DNA of 64,000 bases from Nitrospirota bacterium (GCA_021785195.1 JAJYGC010000022.1:57774-121773), one strand, 5' to 3'; shown: positions 9,781 to 19,162, counted from the stretch's first letter. Numbers and translations: made by a program. Notes: a model not told the origin generated them from the sequence alone.

Positions 9781-9928
9781 ATCCCTTTCAATCACCCGAA
9801 ATCGCTGTCGGCTCAGAACAACTGTTTCCCCAACCCCATATACCTTCCAATCCTTGCCCGACCGTTCAGGGAAATCCACCGCCATCGGGTCGTTTTCCCA
9901 ATCTCCCCAAATGGTCTTGATCACGGAC

Positions 9929-9957
9929 TTTACAGGGCCAAATTAAGGATATATATT
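9929..9957 (+). promoter_or_regulatory. Sigma-70-like promoter of the AhpD/Rrf2 pair
   Basis: TTTACA (9929-9934) and TATATT (9952-9957) are separated by exactly 17 bases, 45 bases before the ATG at 10002. The -10 box lies inside the inverted repeat described next. Seen in sequence; promoter activity is inferred. Confidence 0.6.
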
Positions 9958-9967
9958 GTCCTTAATT
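9941..9967. promoter_or_regulatory. Perfect inverted repeat, probable Rrf2-type operator
   Basis: The nine-base arms AATTAAGGA (9941-9949) and TCCTTAATT (9959-9967) are exact reverse complements around the nine-base AT-rich spacer TATATATTG. The repeat covers the -10 box of the promoter for the AhpD-like gene and its Rrf2 regulator, the geometry of autorepression. Rrf2 regulators such as NsrR and IscR bind AT-rich dyads of about this length, so the encoded regulator is the natural candidate. Confidence 0.6.
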
Positions 9968-10001
9968 AACCGTCAAAACACCCTTCGCAAAAGGAACAAC
10001 C

Positions 10002-10481
10002 ATGAGCCCACGAATCAACTATGCGCAGCAATCCCCCGATCTCTTCAAGAAACTTCTGGAACTGAGCACCATGGCGAAAGGAACCGCGATCGGTCTGGAA
10101 CTCACAGACCTTGTCACGATCAGGGCGTCGCTCATGAATGGCTGCACGTTCTGTCTGGACATGCACGTCAAGGAGGCCAAAATTCACGGAGAGCGGGAGC
10201 TCCGACTCTACCACATCCCGGTCTGGAGGGAATCTTTGTTGTTTTCCCCAAGGGAAAGAGCGGCGCTGGAATGGACAGAGGCCGTCACCGAATTATCCGG
10301 ACTAGGCGTGTCAGACGACGTCTATGATCGCGTACGCAAGGAGTTTTCCGAAAAGGAACTGTCGGACTTGACCTTTTCCATCTTGATCATCAATGCATGG
10401 AATCGATTGGCCGTCAGTTTCAGGCCTGAGCCGGGCTCCGTGGACTCGATCTATGGACTGGAGAAAGCAGGATTGAACTGA
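10002..10481 (+). CDS. AhpD-like carboxymuconolactone decarboxylase family protein
   Basis: The 159-residue protein carries the AhpD core signature NGCTFCLDMHVKEA, with Cys48, Cys51 and His55 forming the peroxidatic/disulfide centre known from alkylhydroperoxidase D. Members reduce peroxides or act as thiol-redox proteins in the cytoplasm. The ATG at 10002 gives a normal N terminus. The stop shares one base with the start of the Rrf2 regulator gene, so the two are translated from one transcript, and the palindrome over the promoter suggests peroxide-, nitrosative- or iron-responsive control. The exact substrate cannot be read from the sequence. Confidence 0.88.
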   Translation: MSPRINYAQQSPDLFKKLLELSTMAKGTAIGLELTDLVTIRASLMNGCTFCLDMHVKEAKIHGERELRLYHIPVWRESLLFSPRERAALEWTEAVTELSGLGVSDDVYDRVRKEFSEKELSDLTFSILIINAWNRLAVSFRPEPGSVDSIYGLEKAGLN

Positions 10482-10969
10482 TGATTTTAAAAGGACCGGT
10501 AGAATGGGGACTTCACTGTTGCGCCGTCCTTTCCGGACTTCCCGAGGGGCAATACCTTGCGACCAGGGAGCTGGCGGAGTTCCACGGAATCCCCAAGGAA
10601 TATCTTTCCAAGGCCATGCAAAGCCTGTCCCAGGCCTCCATCGTTGAAACCAGCCTTGGGCCCCGCGGAGGCTATCGTCTGGCGAAGGCTCCCGACCAGA
10701 TCACGCTCCTGGAAATTGTCGAAGCCATTGAGGGGAAGCATTCGACATTCATCTGCACGGAAATCCGGAAGAACAACCCCTGCCTCACGTTCACGAATCC
10801 CGATTCAAAACCCTGCGCGATCGCCCGGGTAATGTGGGAAGCAGACGAGGCCTGGAGGGCCCGCCTGCAAAGAGAGCGACTGTCCGACATTCTGGAAACG
10901 GTGAAGCGGGACGTCCCTGGGGAACTCCTGCGAAAAAATCAGGAATGGATCTCATCGCGAACCCAATAA
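10481..10969 (+). CDS. Rrf2 family transcriptional regulator
   Basis: A 162-residue DNA-binding protein. The winged-helix domain (about 5-75) shows the family pattern LATRELAEFHGIPKEYLSKAMQSL followed by the wing GPRGGYRLAK. Three cysteines (92, 101 and 112) lie in the stretch ICTEIRKNNPCLTF and onward. In IscR, NsrR and RsrR cysteines in this position hold an iron-sulfur cluster; the spacing here (x8, then x10) is wider than in IscR but compatible. The ATG overlaps the stop of the AhpD-like gene. It probably represses its own operon through the inverted repeat at 9941-9967. Confidence 0.9.
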   Translation: MILKGPVEWGLHCCAVLSGLPEGQYLATRELAEFHGIPKEYLSKAMQSLSQASIVETSLGPRGGYRLAKAPDQITLLEIVEAIEGKHSTFICTEIRKNNPCLTFTNPDSKPCAIARVMWEADEAWRARLQRERLSDILETVKRDVPGELLRKNQEWISSRTQ

Positions 10970-11072
10970 CCGAGCTCAACATGGCAGGCAGCGGTTGCGT
11001 CCCCTGGCCTTTTTCATTGTGCATGCCCCGGTCCCCGATTTGAGGGGGTCGCAACGGGAACAAGCAGTGGGG

Positions 11073-12536
11073 TTAGGATTTTTGCTCCGGGAACAGCAGT
11101 GGTTCCGGATCCGACTCCCCCGAGGTTTCTTCCAGGGGTTTGCGTTCCGCCTTGACGCCCCACAGGATCTCGACCAACGCCCCGACGAGCATGAGCCCCG
11201 CTCCCAGAAGATATCCCAGAAGAAGGCTTTTCCGTTCATGGGTCCCGATCAGGGCCCCGAAAAGAAGCGGGGCGCCAATTCCCCCTATCGCCGTGCCGAT
11301 CGCAAAGAAAAACGCGATCGCCTTGGCCCTCATGGCGAGGGGAACGATTTCACTGACGGTCAGGTAGGCGGAACTCGCCGCCGGAGAAGCAAAGAAAAAG
11401 ACCAGACACCAGGCCGCTCCAAGCCAGAACGACGAAAAATCCCCCCGCACAAAAAGCAGTCCGGTGGTGGCCAGCAAGATTCCGGAGAGGGAATAGGTGA
11501 GGGCGATCATCGGTTTGCGTCCCACCCGGTCGAACAGCGGGCCCAGAAGGAGGACTCCCAGCACGTTGCTCAGGGAAAAAGGCACCAGGTAGGCCATGAT
11601 CTCCCGTTGACCAATCTGGAAGAACTCGGTGAGAATCAGGGCGTAGGTAAAAAAAAAGGCATTGTATAAAAAGGCTTGCGGAATCATGAGAGACAATCCC
11701 AGAAGGAGCCGGCGGGGATTCTTGAGCACGAAAAAACGGACAATCCCCGACCATCCGGATGAATCGGCCCTCCCGATGGAAACGAAACGGCCGACCGGCT
11801 CCAGAGTGATGGATTGCTGACGAGAGACCAGGGATTCGATCCCACCGACGATGGCTTCCGCCTCCTGGATCCTCCCCTGGCTGATCAGCCATCGGGGACT
11901 TTCGGGGAGGAAACGGCGAAACCCAAGCACGATCAGGGCCAGCGCTCCCCCAAACAGGAAGGGGAGCCTCCAGCTCAGATCGATTCGACCGATATGAACA
12001 TGGACAAAAACACCTGTAATGACGGCCCCGAGGGCCGCACCGATCCAGTAGCTGCCATTGATCCCGAGAGAGACCCGTCCACGAAGGCGAGCGGGAACCA
12101 GTTCATCCACCGCGGAATTGATGGCCGCATACTCGCCGCCAATCCCGGCACCCGTCAGGAAGCGAAACAGGAGAAAGCTTTCGAAGTTCCAGGCCAATGC
12201 AGTGCAGATGGTGGCCCCCAGATACAGCCCCAAAATCACGATAAACAGCCGTTTTCGCCCGAAGCGGTCCGTCAGGTCCCCAAAAAGGAGGGCACCCAAA
12301 ACCGCTCCCAGTAGATAGAGGCTGCCCGCCAGGCCGATCTTGAAATCGGAAAGGGCCAGAATCCGGTCGTGATGGAGTTCTCCCGCAACCGCCCCGATCA
12401 GGGTGACTTCCAGTCCGTCCAGGATCCAGGTGACCCCCAGTCCCAGCACCACCAGCATATGCCAGCGGGACCAGGGTAACCGGTCAAGACGCAGGGGAAT
12501 GTCGGTTAAAATTTTGTTTGTGGGCACGATGGTCAA
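11073..12536 (-). CDS. MFS transporter, sugar-porter/organic-acid type
   Basis: The 487-residue protein has about twelve membrane segments in two halves. Family marks are the loop 2-3 motif GDLTDRFGRKR, the segment RFLTGAGIGGEYAAINSAVDELVP, and FLPESPRWL before the central loop, which is typical of the sugar porter and related aromatic/organic acid groups. The loop motif recurs in the second half (GPLFDRVGRKP). The substrate cannot be assigned. The gene is transcribed alone, convergent with the Rrf2 gene and divergent from ackA. Confidence 0.88.
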   Translation of the reverse strand: MTIVPTNKILTDIPLRLDRLPWSRWHMLVVLGLGVTWILDGLEVTLIGAVAGELHHDRILALSDFKIGLAGSLYLLGAVLGALLFGDLTDRFGRKRLFIVILGLYLGATICTALAWNFESFLLFRFLTGAGIGGEYAAINSAVDELVPARLRGRVSLGINGSYWIGAALGAVITGVFVHVHIGRIDLSWRLPFLFGGALALIVLGFRRFLPESPRWLISQGRIQEAEAIVGGIESLVSRQQSITLEPVGRFVSIGRADSSGWSGIVRFFVLKNPRRLLLGLSLMIPQAFLYNAFFFTYALILTEFFQIGQREIMAYLVPFSLSNVLGVLLLGPLFDRVGRKPMIALTYSLSGILLATTGLLFVRGDFSSFWLGAAWCLVFFFASPAASSAYLTVSEIVPLAMRAKAIAFFFAIGTAIGGIGAPLLFGALIGTHERKSLLLGYLLGAGLMLVGALVEILWGVKAERKPLEETSGESDPEPLLFPEQKS

Positions 12537-12851
12537 TCCTATTGTGCCGGATCTACCGATCCGGCCCTGTTTTCACGAAACAACGATGGAAAACTTCCAG
12601 AAACAGCCGTTTTCCGAGTCACCGGGACCCCCTTTATCTTTCCCCGATGTCTCCACAGCGGATCCCGAATGTCTACCCGGTGGCCCCAGAAGCAGACCCA
12701 TGGTACCGTGTACTTGTGACCGGAAGCCATGGGGCTCCCAAGGGTGACTTCCGGGGCGTTTCCACCATGGGACCCGGACCCCTCAAAACAAGGTCGCAAA
12801 AACAACACCGGCACAAGGAACCCGGTCGGCATTGCTGGGAGGACAAACTGT
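12537..12851. other. Intergenic region between divergent MFS and ackA genes
   Basis: 315 bases without a credible gene; short frames on both strands lack a ribosome site and family character. It must hold the promoters for both flanking genes, but I see no convincing -35/-10 pair. GGGAGGAC just before 12852 serves as the ackA ribosome site. Confidence 0.6.
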
Positions 12852-13970
12852 ATGAGAGTTCTTGTGGCCAATCCCGGATCCTCAACCCTCAAACTCTCGA
12901 TCTGTGACGAGGGTCAGACCCTTTCTCCCCACACGATCGAGCTTCATGATGATCCTGACCTCCTGGATCGCGCCCTTTCCGAGTGGCTCGATTCAAGGGA
13001 CGGCCACAACGCCGATGGCTGCGGGGTGCGTGTCGTGCACGGAGGATCCTCTTTCCATGCCCCGGTCCGCGTGACCAACCAGGTGGTGGAGGCCCTTCGC
13101 GCCCTCCGGGATCTGGCCCCGCTCCACATGGAGGGAACCCTCCGGACCATCTCCTCCATCCGGAGGGTCCTGCCCAATCTTCCGGTCGTCGCCTCATTCG
13201 ACACGGCGTTCCATCACACCATTTTGCCCGAGACGTTCCGCTATGCCGTTCCCGACTCATGGTTTTGCGACCGGGGTGTCCGGAAATACGGTTTCCATGG
13301 TTTGTCCTACGCCTATCTCGCCCATCGTCTGCAGGAGCTTGCCCCGGCCGCCATCAGCTCCCGCACTGTCGCCCTGCATCTGGGAAACGGCGCGTCCGCC
13401 TGCGCGATCCGAGACGGTCAGTCCATCAATACGACCATGGGAATGACCCCGATGGATGGCCTGGTCATGGGAACCCGAGCCGGGTCGATTGATCCCGGAA
13501 TCCTTTTTTACCTGCTGAGAACCGGGATCCCGGCCACAACGATCGAGGACGACCTGAATCATCATTCAGGGTTGAAGGGAGTCTCCGGTTTCGACAGCGA
13601 TTATCGGGCCGTCGACACGGCCGCCAGGGAAGGTAACCAGAACGCCCGCATGGCAATCCGGATCGCGGTCCGTCGTGCCGCCGAATCGGTGGCCTCTTTA
13701 GCCGTCTCCCTGGGAGGGCTCTCCTGCCTGGTGTTCTCGGGCGGGATCGGCGAACATGCGCCCGGATTCAGGGAAGATGTCTGCCGGCAGCTGGAATTTC
13801 TGGGGGTTTTGATCGACCCTGAAAAAAACCGGGCCAACACATCCCATGGGGGGAACCACGATCGCACCATCTCCCGGGAAGACAGCAGGGTGTCCGTCTG
13901 GATCGTCGAAGCCCGGGAAGACTGGACGATTTCCGAAGACGTCCGAAAGATCCTCACGCCCTCACACTGA
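12852..13970 (+). CDS. ackA: Acetate kinase
   Basis: Interconverts acetyl phosphate plus ADP with acetate plus ATP in the cytoplasm. The 372-residue protein begins MRVLVANPGSSTLKLSI, the first family signature, and carries TTMGMTPMDGLVMGTRAGSIDPG, the second. It also shows YGFHGLSYAYLAHRL and VFSGGIGEHAPGFREDVC. It is somewhat shorter than the usual 395-400 residues. The ATG at 12852 follows GGGAGG; a longer upstream frame is not supported. Acetyl phosphate is the product of the phosphoketolase encoded at 22367-24748, so the two plausibly act in one pathway, although a propionate kinase role is not excluded. Confidence 0.93.
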   Translation: MRVLVANPGSSTLKLSICDEGQTLSPHTIELHDDPDLLDRALSEWLDSRDGHNADGCGVRVVHGGSSFHAPVRVTNQVVEALRALRDLAPLHMEGTLRTISSIRRVLPNLPVVASFDTAFHHTILPETFRYAVPDSWFCDRGVRKYGFHGLSYAYLAHRLQELAPAAISSRTVALHLGNGASACAIRDGQSINTTMGMTPMDGLVMGTRAGSIDPGILFYLLRTGIPATTIEDDLNHHSGLKGVSGFDSDYRAVDTAAREGNQNARMAIRIAVRRAAESVASLAVSLGGLSCLVFSGGIGEHAPGFREDVCRQLEFLGVLIDPEKNRANTSHGGNHDRTISREDSRVSVWIVEAREDWTISEDVRKILTPSH

Positions 13971-13997
13971 CACCCGCCGTTCACGGGACCCCGGAAA

Positions 13998-15116
13998 CTA
14001 CCCCAGACGCTTCTTGAAGAAGGCCCCCGCGATCAGCAGGGAGGCCACCCCGATCAACAACAACGCGAGATATTCGGGCCAGAGGAGGGTAATGCCCGCC
14101 CCCCTGAGAAAAATCTGGCGGAGTACGACCAGGAAATAACGGAGGGGATCCAGAAGCGTCAGATCCTGGATGACCGGGGGCATATTGGCGATCGGGGTCG
14201 CAAACCCCGAAAGGATGATGGCCGGAACCAGAAAAAGGAAGGCCCCCAGCAGGCCCTGTTGCTGGGTGGAGACCAGAGCGGAAATCATGAGCCCGACCCC
14301 GAGACCGGACAGGATGAACAGGAACAGCCCCAGATACAGGGCATCCAGCGGTCCCCGAAGGGGAACGTGGAACAGGAGGGTCGCCGCCAGGATAATGAGC
14401 GTGGCCTCACCGATCCCGATGACAAACCCCGGCAGGATTTTTCCCATCAGAATCTGAAAAGGGGTGAGGGGAGTGACCATGAGCTGGTCGAACGTTCCCT
14501 CTTCCCGTTCCCGGGCGACAGACAGCGCGGTCACCAGAAGGGAAATCAGCAACGTCAGAAGGCCAACGATTCCCGGAACGATGAACCACCGGCTTTTCAG
14601 GTTGGGGTTGTACCATGCCCGAAGGTCGATCGACGCGATCGGAGGGGTGACCGACCGGGTGACGGCGATTTCATCGTTGAACCCCGATACGATGCTCTGG
14701 ACATACCCGAGCAGAATCATGGCCGTATTTGATTGCCTTCCGTCCAGCAGAGCCTGGACCCGGGCGGGGCTCCCCATCAGGATGCTCCGGCTGAAATCAT
14801 TGCGGAGATGAAGCACCAGCAAGACCTTGCGGTTGTCGATGAGCGGCGCGACTTCCTCCCGATGGGTGACCCGGGCCACAAGCCGGAAATTGGGAGAGCC
14901 GGAAAAGCGCGCGAGGAGCTGTCGGGAATAAATCCCGGTGTCCTCATTCCAGACCGCATAGGAAATGTGGTTCAAGTCGAAGGTTGCGGCATAACTGAAT
15001 ACGAACAGCTGGATGAGGGGGGGAACGATGAGGACCGTCCGGCTTTTCTTGTCTCGGAGAAGGGCCAGGAATTCCTTTCTCGCGAGTTCCAGAATCCGGA
15101 TGAGAGCCTGCTTCAT
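13998..15116 (-). CDS. ABC-2 type efflux permease (YbhR-like)
   Basis: A 372-residue inner-membrane permease with one N-terminal span, a large periplasmic domain (about 50-180) and a C-terminal group of five spans. This is the ABC2_membrane_3 arrangement of YbhR/YbhS. RKEFLALLRDKKSRTVLIVPPLIQL at the N terminus and REEGTFDQLMVTPLTPFQILMGK between spans are characteristic. It is the last gene of a four-gene minus-strand operon (membrane-fusion protein, double ATPase, two permeases), with a four-base overlap to the preceding permease. It likely pairs with that permease as a heterodimeric channel. Confidence 0.88.
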   Translation of the reverse strand: MKQALIRILELARKEFLALLRDKKSRTVLIVPPLIQLFVFSYAATFDLNHISYAVWNEDTGIYSRQLLARFSGSPNFRLVARVTHREEVAPLIDNRKVLLVLHLRNDFSRSILMGSPARVQALLDGRQSNTAMILLGYVQSIVSGFNDEIAVTRSVTPPIASIDLRAWYNPNLKSRWFIVPGIVGLLTLLISLLVTALSVAREREEGTFDQLMVTPLTPFQILMGKILPGFVIGIGEATLIILAATLLFHVPLRGPLDALYLGLFLFILSGLGVGLMISALVSTQQQGLLGAFLFLVPAIILSGFATPIANMPPVIQDLTLLDPLRYFLVVLRQIFLRGAGITLLWPEYLALLLIGVASLLIAGAFFKKRLG

Positions 15117-16258
15117 TCGATTCGCTTCCGGCTGATCCGGTGGATGACCGCAAACAGGAACACCGAGAAAAGGATCAGGGCGATCGAATTCGGGATGATG
15201 ACCCCCGGAATGTTCCCGGCCAGGAAGACCGACTGGAGGATCGTGACAAAATAGCTGGCGGGAATGATGTGGGTGATCCCCCGGATGACGGTCGGCATGG
15301 AGTGGATGTCAAAAATGAAACCGGACAGGATGAAGGCCGGGAGGAAGGTGAACACGATGGCGATCTGTCCGGCCACAAACTGATTTTTGGCCACCGTCGA
15401 AATCAGGAGCCCCATGCCGAGGGCAGCGGACAGAAAAAAACCCGACGTGACCCCCAACACCAGAAGGGACCCCCTGAGGGGAACATCGAACAAGAAATGG
15501 CCCATCGTGACCGAAAGGGCCATTCCGCCCATGCCCAGCCCAAAATAGGGAATGAACTTTCCGAGCAGGATTTCCCCCATCGTCGCGGGCGTCACAAACA
15601 GGGACTCCATGGTTCCCCTTTCCCATTCGCGGGCAACGACCAAGGCCGTGAGCAAGGCCCCGATGAGGGTCATGATGACGGCAATGAGACCGGGCACCAG
15701 AAAATCCCGGCTCCGATTGTCCGGATTGAACCAGATCCGGGCACCGAGTGTCACCGGGAACACGGAAAGGTCCCTCCCCCGTTCATTCCGGTGGGAAATC
15801 CAGACCTGCCAGACATTCGTCAGATATCCCATCACCAGGCGGGCGGTATTGTCATCGACACCGTCGACCACAATGTGAACGGGGCTGTCGCGAAAGGAAT
15901 GCAGTTCCCGTCCGAAATCTTCCCGAAACCAGAGGATGCCGCTGACATCCTGGCGTTTCATCGCCTCGACGGCCGAATGGATGTCGGAATAGGGAACCGG
16001 TAAAAACCAGGGAGAGTTCCTGAGGCTCGCCGCGAACCCTTCCGAGTCGGGAGACCGGATGTCCTGGACGATGGCCACCGGAACATGGCGCGCATCGAGC
16101 GATACGCCATAACCGAAAATCAGGAGAAGGACGAAGGGGAGCAGAAAAGCGATCGCGAGGCTGGAGGGATCCCGGATGATCTGGAGGGTTTCCTTCCGGA
16201 CCAAAGCCCGGATCCGGACCACGGAGGGGGGGATCCCCCATCCCCGGAACCCGTTCAT
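15113..16258 (-). CDS. ABC-2 type efflux permease (YbhS-like)
   Basis: A 381-residue permease of the same fold as its downstream neighbour, with an N-terminal span after RALVRKETLQIIRDPSSLAI, a periplasmic domain and a C-terminal membrane block. The coupling helix region reads REWERGTMESLFVTPATMGEILLGK. The paired genes encode similar but distinct halves, as in YbhS/YbhR. Four-base overlaps on both sides indicate a tightly coupled operon. Confidence 0.88.
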   Translation of the reverse strand: MNGFRGWGIPPSVVRIRALVRKETLQIIRDPSSLAIAFLLPFVLLLIFGYGVSLDARHVPVAIVQDIRSPDSEGFAASLRNSPWFLPVPYSDIHSAVEAMKRQDVSGILWFREDFGRELHSFRDSPVHIVVDGVDDNTARLVMGYLTNVWQVWISHRNERGRDLSVFPVTLGARIWFNPDNRSRDFLVPGLIAVIMTLIGALLTALVVAREWERGTMESLFVTPATMGEILLGKFIPYFGLGMGGMALSVTMGHFLFDVPLRGSLLVLGVTSGFFLSAALGMGLLISTVAKNQFVAGQIAIVFTFLPAFILSGFIFDIHSMPTVIRGITHIIPASYFVTILQSVFLAGNIPGVIIPNSIALILFSVFLFAVIHRISRKRIE

Positions 16259-18033
16259 GCGGGAAGTCCTGAAGGAACAGCCGCCCGTGAGAGCAGGGTG
16301 ACAAACGCATCCTCAAGGGTGGGAGCGGGAAGATCTTCGGTCTTCGCCTGGGCCTTGATCTCCGAGGGGCTCCCGAGCGCCAGCAGCCCGCCATCGGCCA
16401 TGATTGCCAACCGGTCGCAATACTCGGCCTCTTCCATGAAATGGGTGGTCACCAGAACCGAGACGCCATCCATCACGAGGCCGTTGATGATGCGCCAGAA
16501 CGCCCTTCTGGCGTTCGGATCGACCCCGGAGGTCGGTTCGTCGAGCAGGAGAATCGCCGGAGTGTGCATCAGCGAGGCAGCCAGCGCCAGCCTCTGCCGA
16601 AAACCCAGGGGAAGGAGGCCAGCAGAAATGTCCCGGTAGGGGGTCAGCCCGAAAAACTTGAGGACCTCCTGGATCCTGTCCGTCTGGGCCTTTCCGGAGA
16701 TTCCGTAAGCGCTACTGTAAAATCTGAGGTTCTGGTAGACGGTCAACTGTCCGTAAAGCGAGAATTTCTGAGCCATGTACCCGATGTTCTGGCGGGCCTT
16801 CGCCGGGAATTTCCGGACATCCTCCCCCGCCACCATCAGGCTGCCTCCGGTCGGGGGCAAGAGTCCCGCCAGCATCCGGAACGTCGTGGTTTTTCCGGCC
16901 CCGTTCGCCCCCAGAAGACCGAATACTTCTCCGTGACCCACCTCAAAAGACAGGTCATTCACCGCGCGGAAGGATCCGAAGTCCCGGGTCAGGTGTTCGA
17001 CCCGGATGGCCTGTTCGCCTTTTCCTCCCTGGATTCTTTTCCCGGCCACCCATGGCAAGCGGGTCGCCCGTCCCTGTTCGAGATCCTTCCGGCTGTGCCA
17101 GAGCCGGGTCATCAGGGCATCTTCAAAGCGGGGGGGGACCGGCTGGAACCGGAACCCTCCGGAAGATTCCGGAACCCGCGGGGGAGCGGCCCCTTCCATG
17201 ACGATCCGGAGATGGCCTCCCGCCAGCACGGTGTCAATGACCCCCGGAAGGGCAGAGATCACGGGATCCAGGGCTCTCGAGGGCCTTCCCGAACCCTCGA
17301 TCAGCTCGAATGCATGCCCCTGAACCTCCGAGCGAAAACTGCCAGGAGAACCGGACCCCAGAATGCCGCCTTCATGAAGGATCAGGATGTCGTCGCATCG
17401 CTCGGCCTCGTCAAGGTAGGCCGTGCTGATGAACAGTGTGCTTCCGGACTCCCGGACCAGTGAATGAAGGATCTCCCAGAGTTCCCGCCGCGAAACGGGA
17501 TCCACCCCGACAGTAGGCTCGTCCAGCAGGAGCAGGGGGGGCTTGTGGAGCAGGGAGCAGGCGATTCCCATCTTCTGTTTCATCCCTCCCGAAAGTTTTC
17601 CCGCCAGCCGTCCCACAAACGGGCCGAGCCCCGTCATCGAAAGCAGGGGTTCATAAAGGCCTTTCCTCCCGGAGGACGGAACACCGTGGAGGTCGGAATG
17701 GAAATCGAGATTTTCCTCGACGGTCAGGTCTTCGTAGAGCCCAAACTTCTGGGGCATATACCCGAGGGAACGCTGGACGGACAGGGGGTCGTTTCCCGGA
17801 TCATGGCCCATGATGCTCACCGATCCGGAATCCCGGAGAATCAGTCCGGAAAGGATTCTCATCAGCGTCGTCTTCCCCGCGCCGTCCGGCCCGATCAAAC
17901 CGGTCACGGTCCCCGGACGGACGACGAAGGAGATGCCCTTCAGGGCCGGCACGGTTCCCATGGGTCCGGAAAAGGTCTTGACAAGGTCCCGGACGGCAAT
18001 GATGTCTCCTCCCGGGACCGGGTCACTCACCAT
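16255..18033 (-). CDS. ABC transporter with two fused ATPase domains (YbhF-like)
   Basis: A 592-residue cytoplasmic protein with two nucleotide-binding domains (about 10-310 and 335-585). The first has Walker A GPDGAGKTT, signature LSGGMKQKMG and Walker B LLLLDEPTVGVDP. The second has GANGAGKTT, an altered signature LPLGFRQRLALA and LLLDEPTSGVDP. A non-canonical second signature (LPLGF in place of LSGGQ) could make one site weak. The gene overlaps the membrane-fusion gene upstream by 11 bases and the permease downstream by 4. It powers efflux of an unknown, probably hydrophobic or cationic, substrate. Confidence 0.92.
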   Translation of the reverse strand: MVSDPVPGGDIIAVRDLVKTFSGPMGTVPALKGISFVVRPGTVTGLIGPDGAGKTTLMRILSGLILRDSGSVSIMGHDPGNDPLSVQRSLGYMPQKFGLYEDLTVEENLDFHSDLHGVPSSGRKGLYEPLLSMTGLGPFVGRLAGKLSGGMKQKMGIACSLLHKPPLLLLDEPTVGVDPVSRRELWEILHSLVRESGSTLFISTAYLDEAERCDDILILHEGGILGSGSPGSFRSEVQGHAFELIEGSGRPSRALDPVISALPGVIDTVLAGGHLRIVMEGAAPPRVPESSGGFRFQPVPPRFEDALMTRLWHSRKDLEQGRATRLPWVAGKRIQGGKGEQAIRVEHLTRDFGSFRAVNDLSFEVGHGEVFGLLGANGAGKTTTFRMLAGLLPPTGGSLMVAGEDVRKFPAKARQNIGYMAQKFSLYGQLTVYQNLRFYSSAYGISGKAQTDRIQEVLKFFGLTPYRDISAGLLPLGFRQRLALAASLMHTPAILLLDEPTSGVDPNARRAFWRIINGLVMDGVSVLVTTHFMEEAEYCDRLAIMADGGLLALGSPSEIKAQAKTEDLPAPTLEDAFVTLLSRAAVPSGLPA

Positions 18034-18934
18034 GACCCTGTCCCGGGGGGGATCCGTCCGGACACGCCGTGGGATCCGAAGGCTTCCGGTTTAAGGGAAT
18101 GGTCACGGTGACCGGCATTCCGAGACGGAGCTCGGTCGTGGGACAGTGCAGGTACACCCGGACCCGATACACCAGAATCGTCCGCTGGTGGAGGGTTTCC
18201 ACTTGCTTGGGGGTAAATTCGGCGGTGGGGGAAATATATCCGACATAACCCCTGTATTCCTTGCCGGGAAATGAGTCGGTGGTCACGACCGCTTCCATTC
18301 CCTGATGCACCCGGCCAAGCTCCGGTTCCTCGACGTACACCCTGGCCCAGAGGGGTTTCAGGCGGGCGATCGTATAGACCGGGGATTGGGGAAACGCCAT
18401 GTCCCCCGGTTCCAGCACCCGGTTCTGGACGATCCCGTCGACCGGGGAATAGATCCGCGTGTCCGCCTGTTGACGCCTGTCGAAGGACAACTGGGCCTTG
18501 GCCCGCTGCACCTCGGCCTTGGCCGAATCGAGGGCGGCCCGGGCATCGTCGAGTTTCTGCTTCGAATTGAAATTGACATGGGCCAGTTTCACGACACGGC
18601 GCCAGGTCCGCTCCGCATTCGCCCTTTCGACACGATCCTTGGCGAGGAGGGCCAGATCCACATTGACCAGGTCGTCATAACGGACGGGGTCCATGATGCC
18701 CATCAGCTCTCCGCTCCTGACCTCCGTCCCTTCGAGGAACAGAAGCTTCTGGATTCTTCCCGTGTCGTGAAAGGCCAACTGGACCTCGCGAAGATCGATG
18801 TTCCCGTAGAGGGTCAGGGAATCAAGCGAACGGTTCCGATTGGGGAAGAATTCCCGATGAAACACGGCCACGGCCGCCAGAACCAGAAGAAGGACAAGAA
18901 CGATCGCCATCAGGATCCGACGCTTTGGCGGCAT
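18023..18934 (-). CDS. HlyD-family periplasmic adaptor (YbhG-like)
   Basis: A 303-residue membrane-fusion protein linking the ABC permeases to an outer-membrane channel. An N-terminal anchor (about 7-24) is followed by the lipoyl half-motif region, a coiled-coil hairpin (about 85-150, rich in Ala, Lys, Arg and Asp) and the second half with YSPVDGIVQNRVLEPGDMA and a beta barrel. The ATG at 18934 is chosen because AGGAGGG precedes it; an earlier in-frame ATG at 18997 has no such site. It is the first gene of the efflux operon and is divergent from the TolC-like gene. Confidence 0.9.
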   Translation of the reverse strand: MPPKRRILMAIVLVLLLVLAAVAVFHREFFPNRNRSLDSLTLYGNIDLREVQLAFHDTGRIQKLLFLEGTEVRSGELMGIMDPVRYDDLVNVDLALLAKDRVERANAERTWRRVVKLAHVNFNSKQKLDDARAALDSAKAEVQRAKAQLSFDRRQQADTRIYSPVDGIVQNRVLEPGDMAFPQSPVYTIARLKPLWARVYVEEPELGRVHQGMEAVVTTDSFPGKEYRGYVGYISPTAEFTPKQVETLHQRTILVYRVRVYLHCPTTELRLGMPVTVTIPLNRKPSDPTACPDGSPPGQGHGE

Positions 18935-19125
18935 TGAATGGCCCTCCTGAAAGATGGATTGGTGTTCGCCGTCGAAATGATAGCACACGAATCGCACCCC
19001 GCCATCCCATCAAGATCTGGCGCTCTGATTGAGAACCTTCCATTGAGAATCCGTCCATTGGAAATCATGGATCCGGGATTTCCCGGACAGGGCCAACGGA
19101 CCAAACTCGCCAAATGGACCTGAGA

Positions 19126-19162
19126 GGATAGAATCTATCCATCCGGATTCTGTTTCTATACT
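19126..19162 (+). promoter_or_regulatory. Palindrome and -10-like box upstream of the TolC-like gene
   Basis: GGATAG (19126-19131) and CTATCC (19135-19140) form a perfect dyad with a three-base centre, followed by TATACT at 19157-19162, 60 bases before the ATG. No good -35 is visible at the expected spacing, and the dyad would overlap that position, as expected for an activator or repressor site in the divergent efflux region. Confidence 0.35.
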
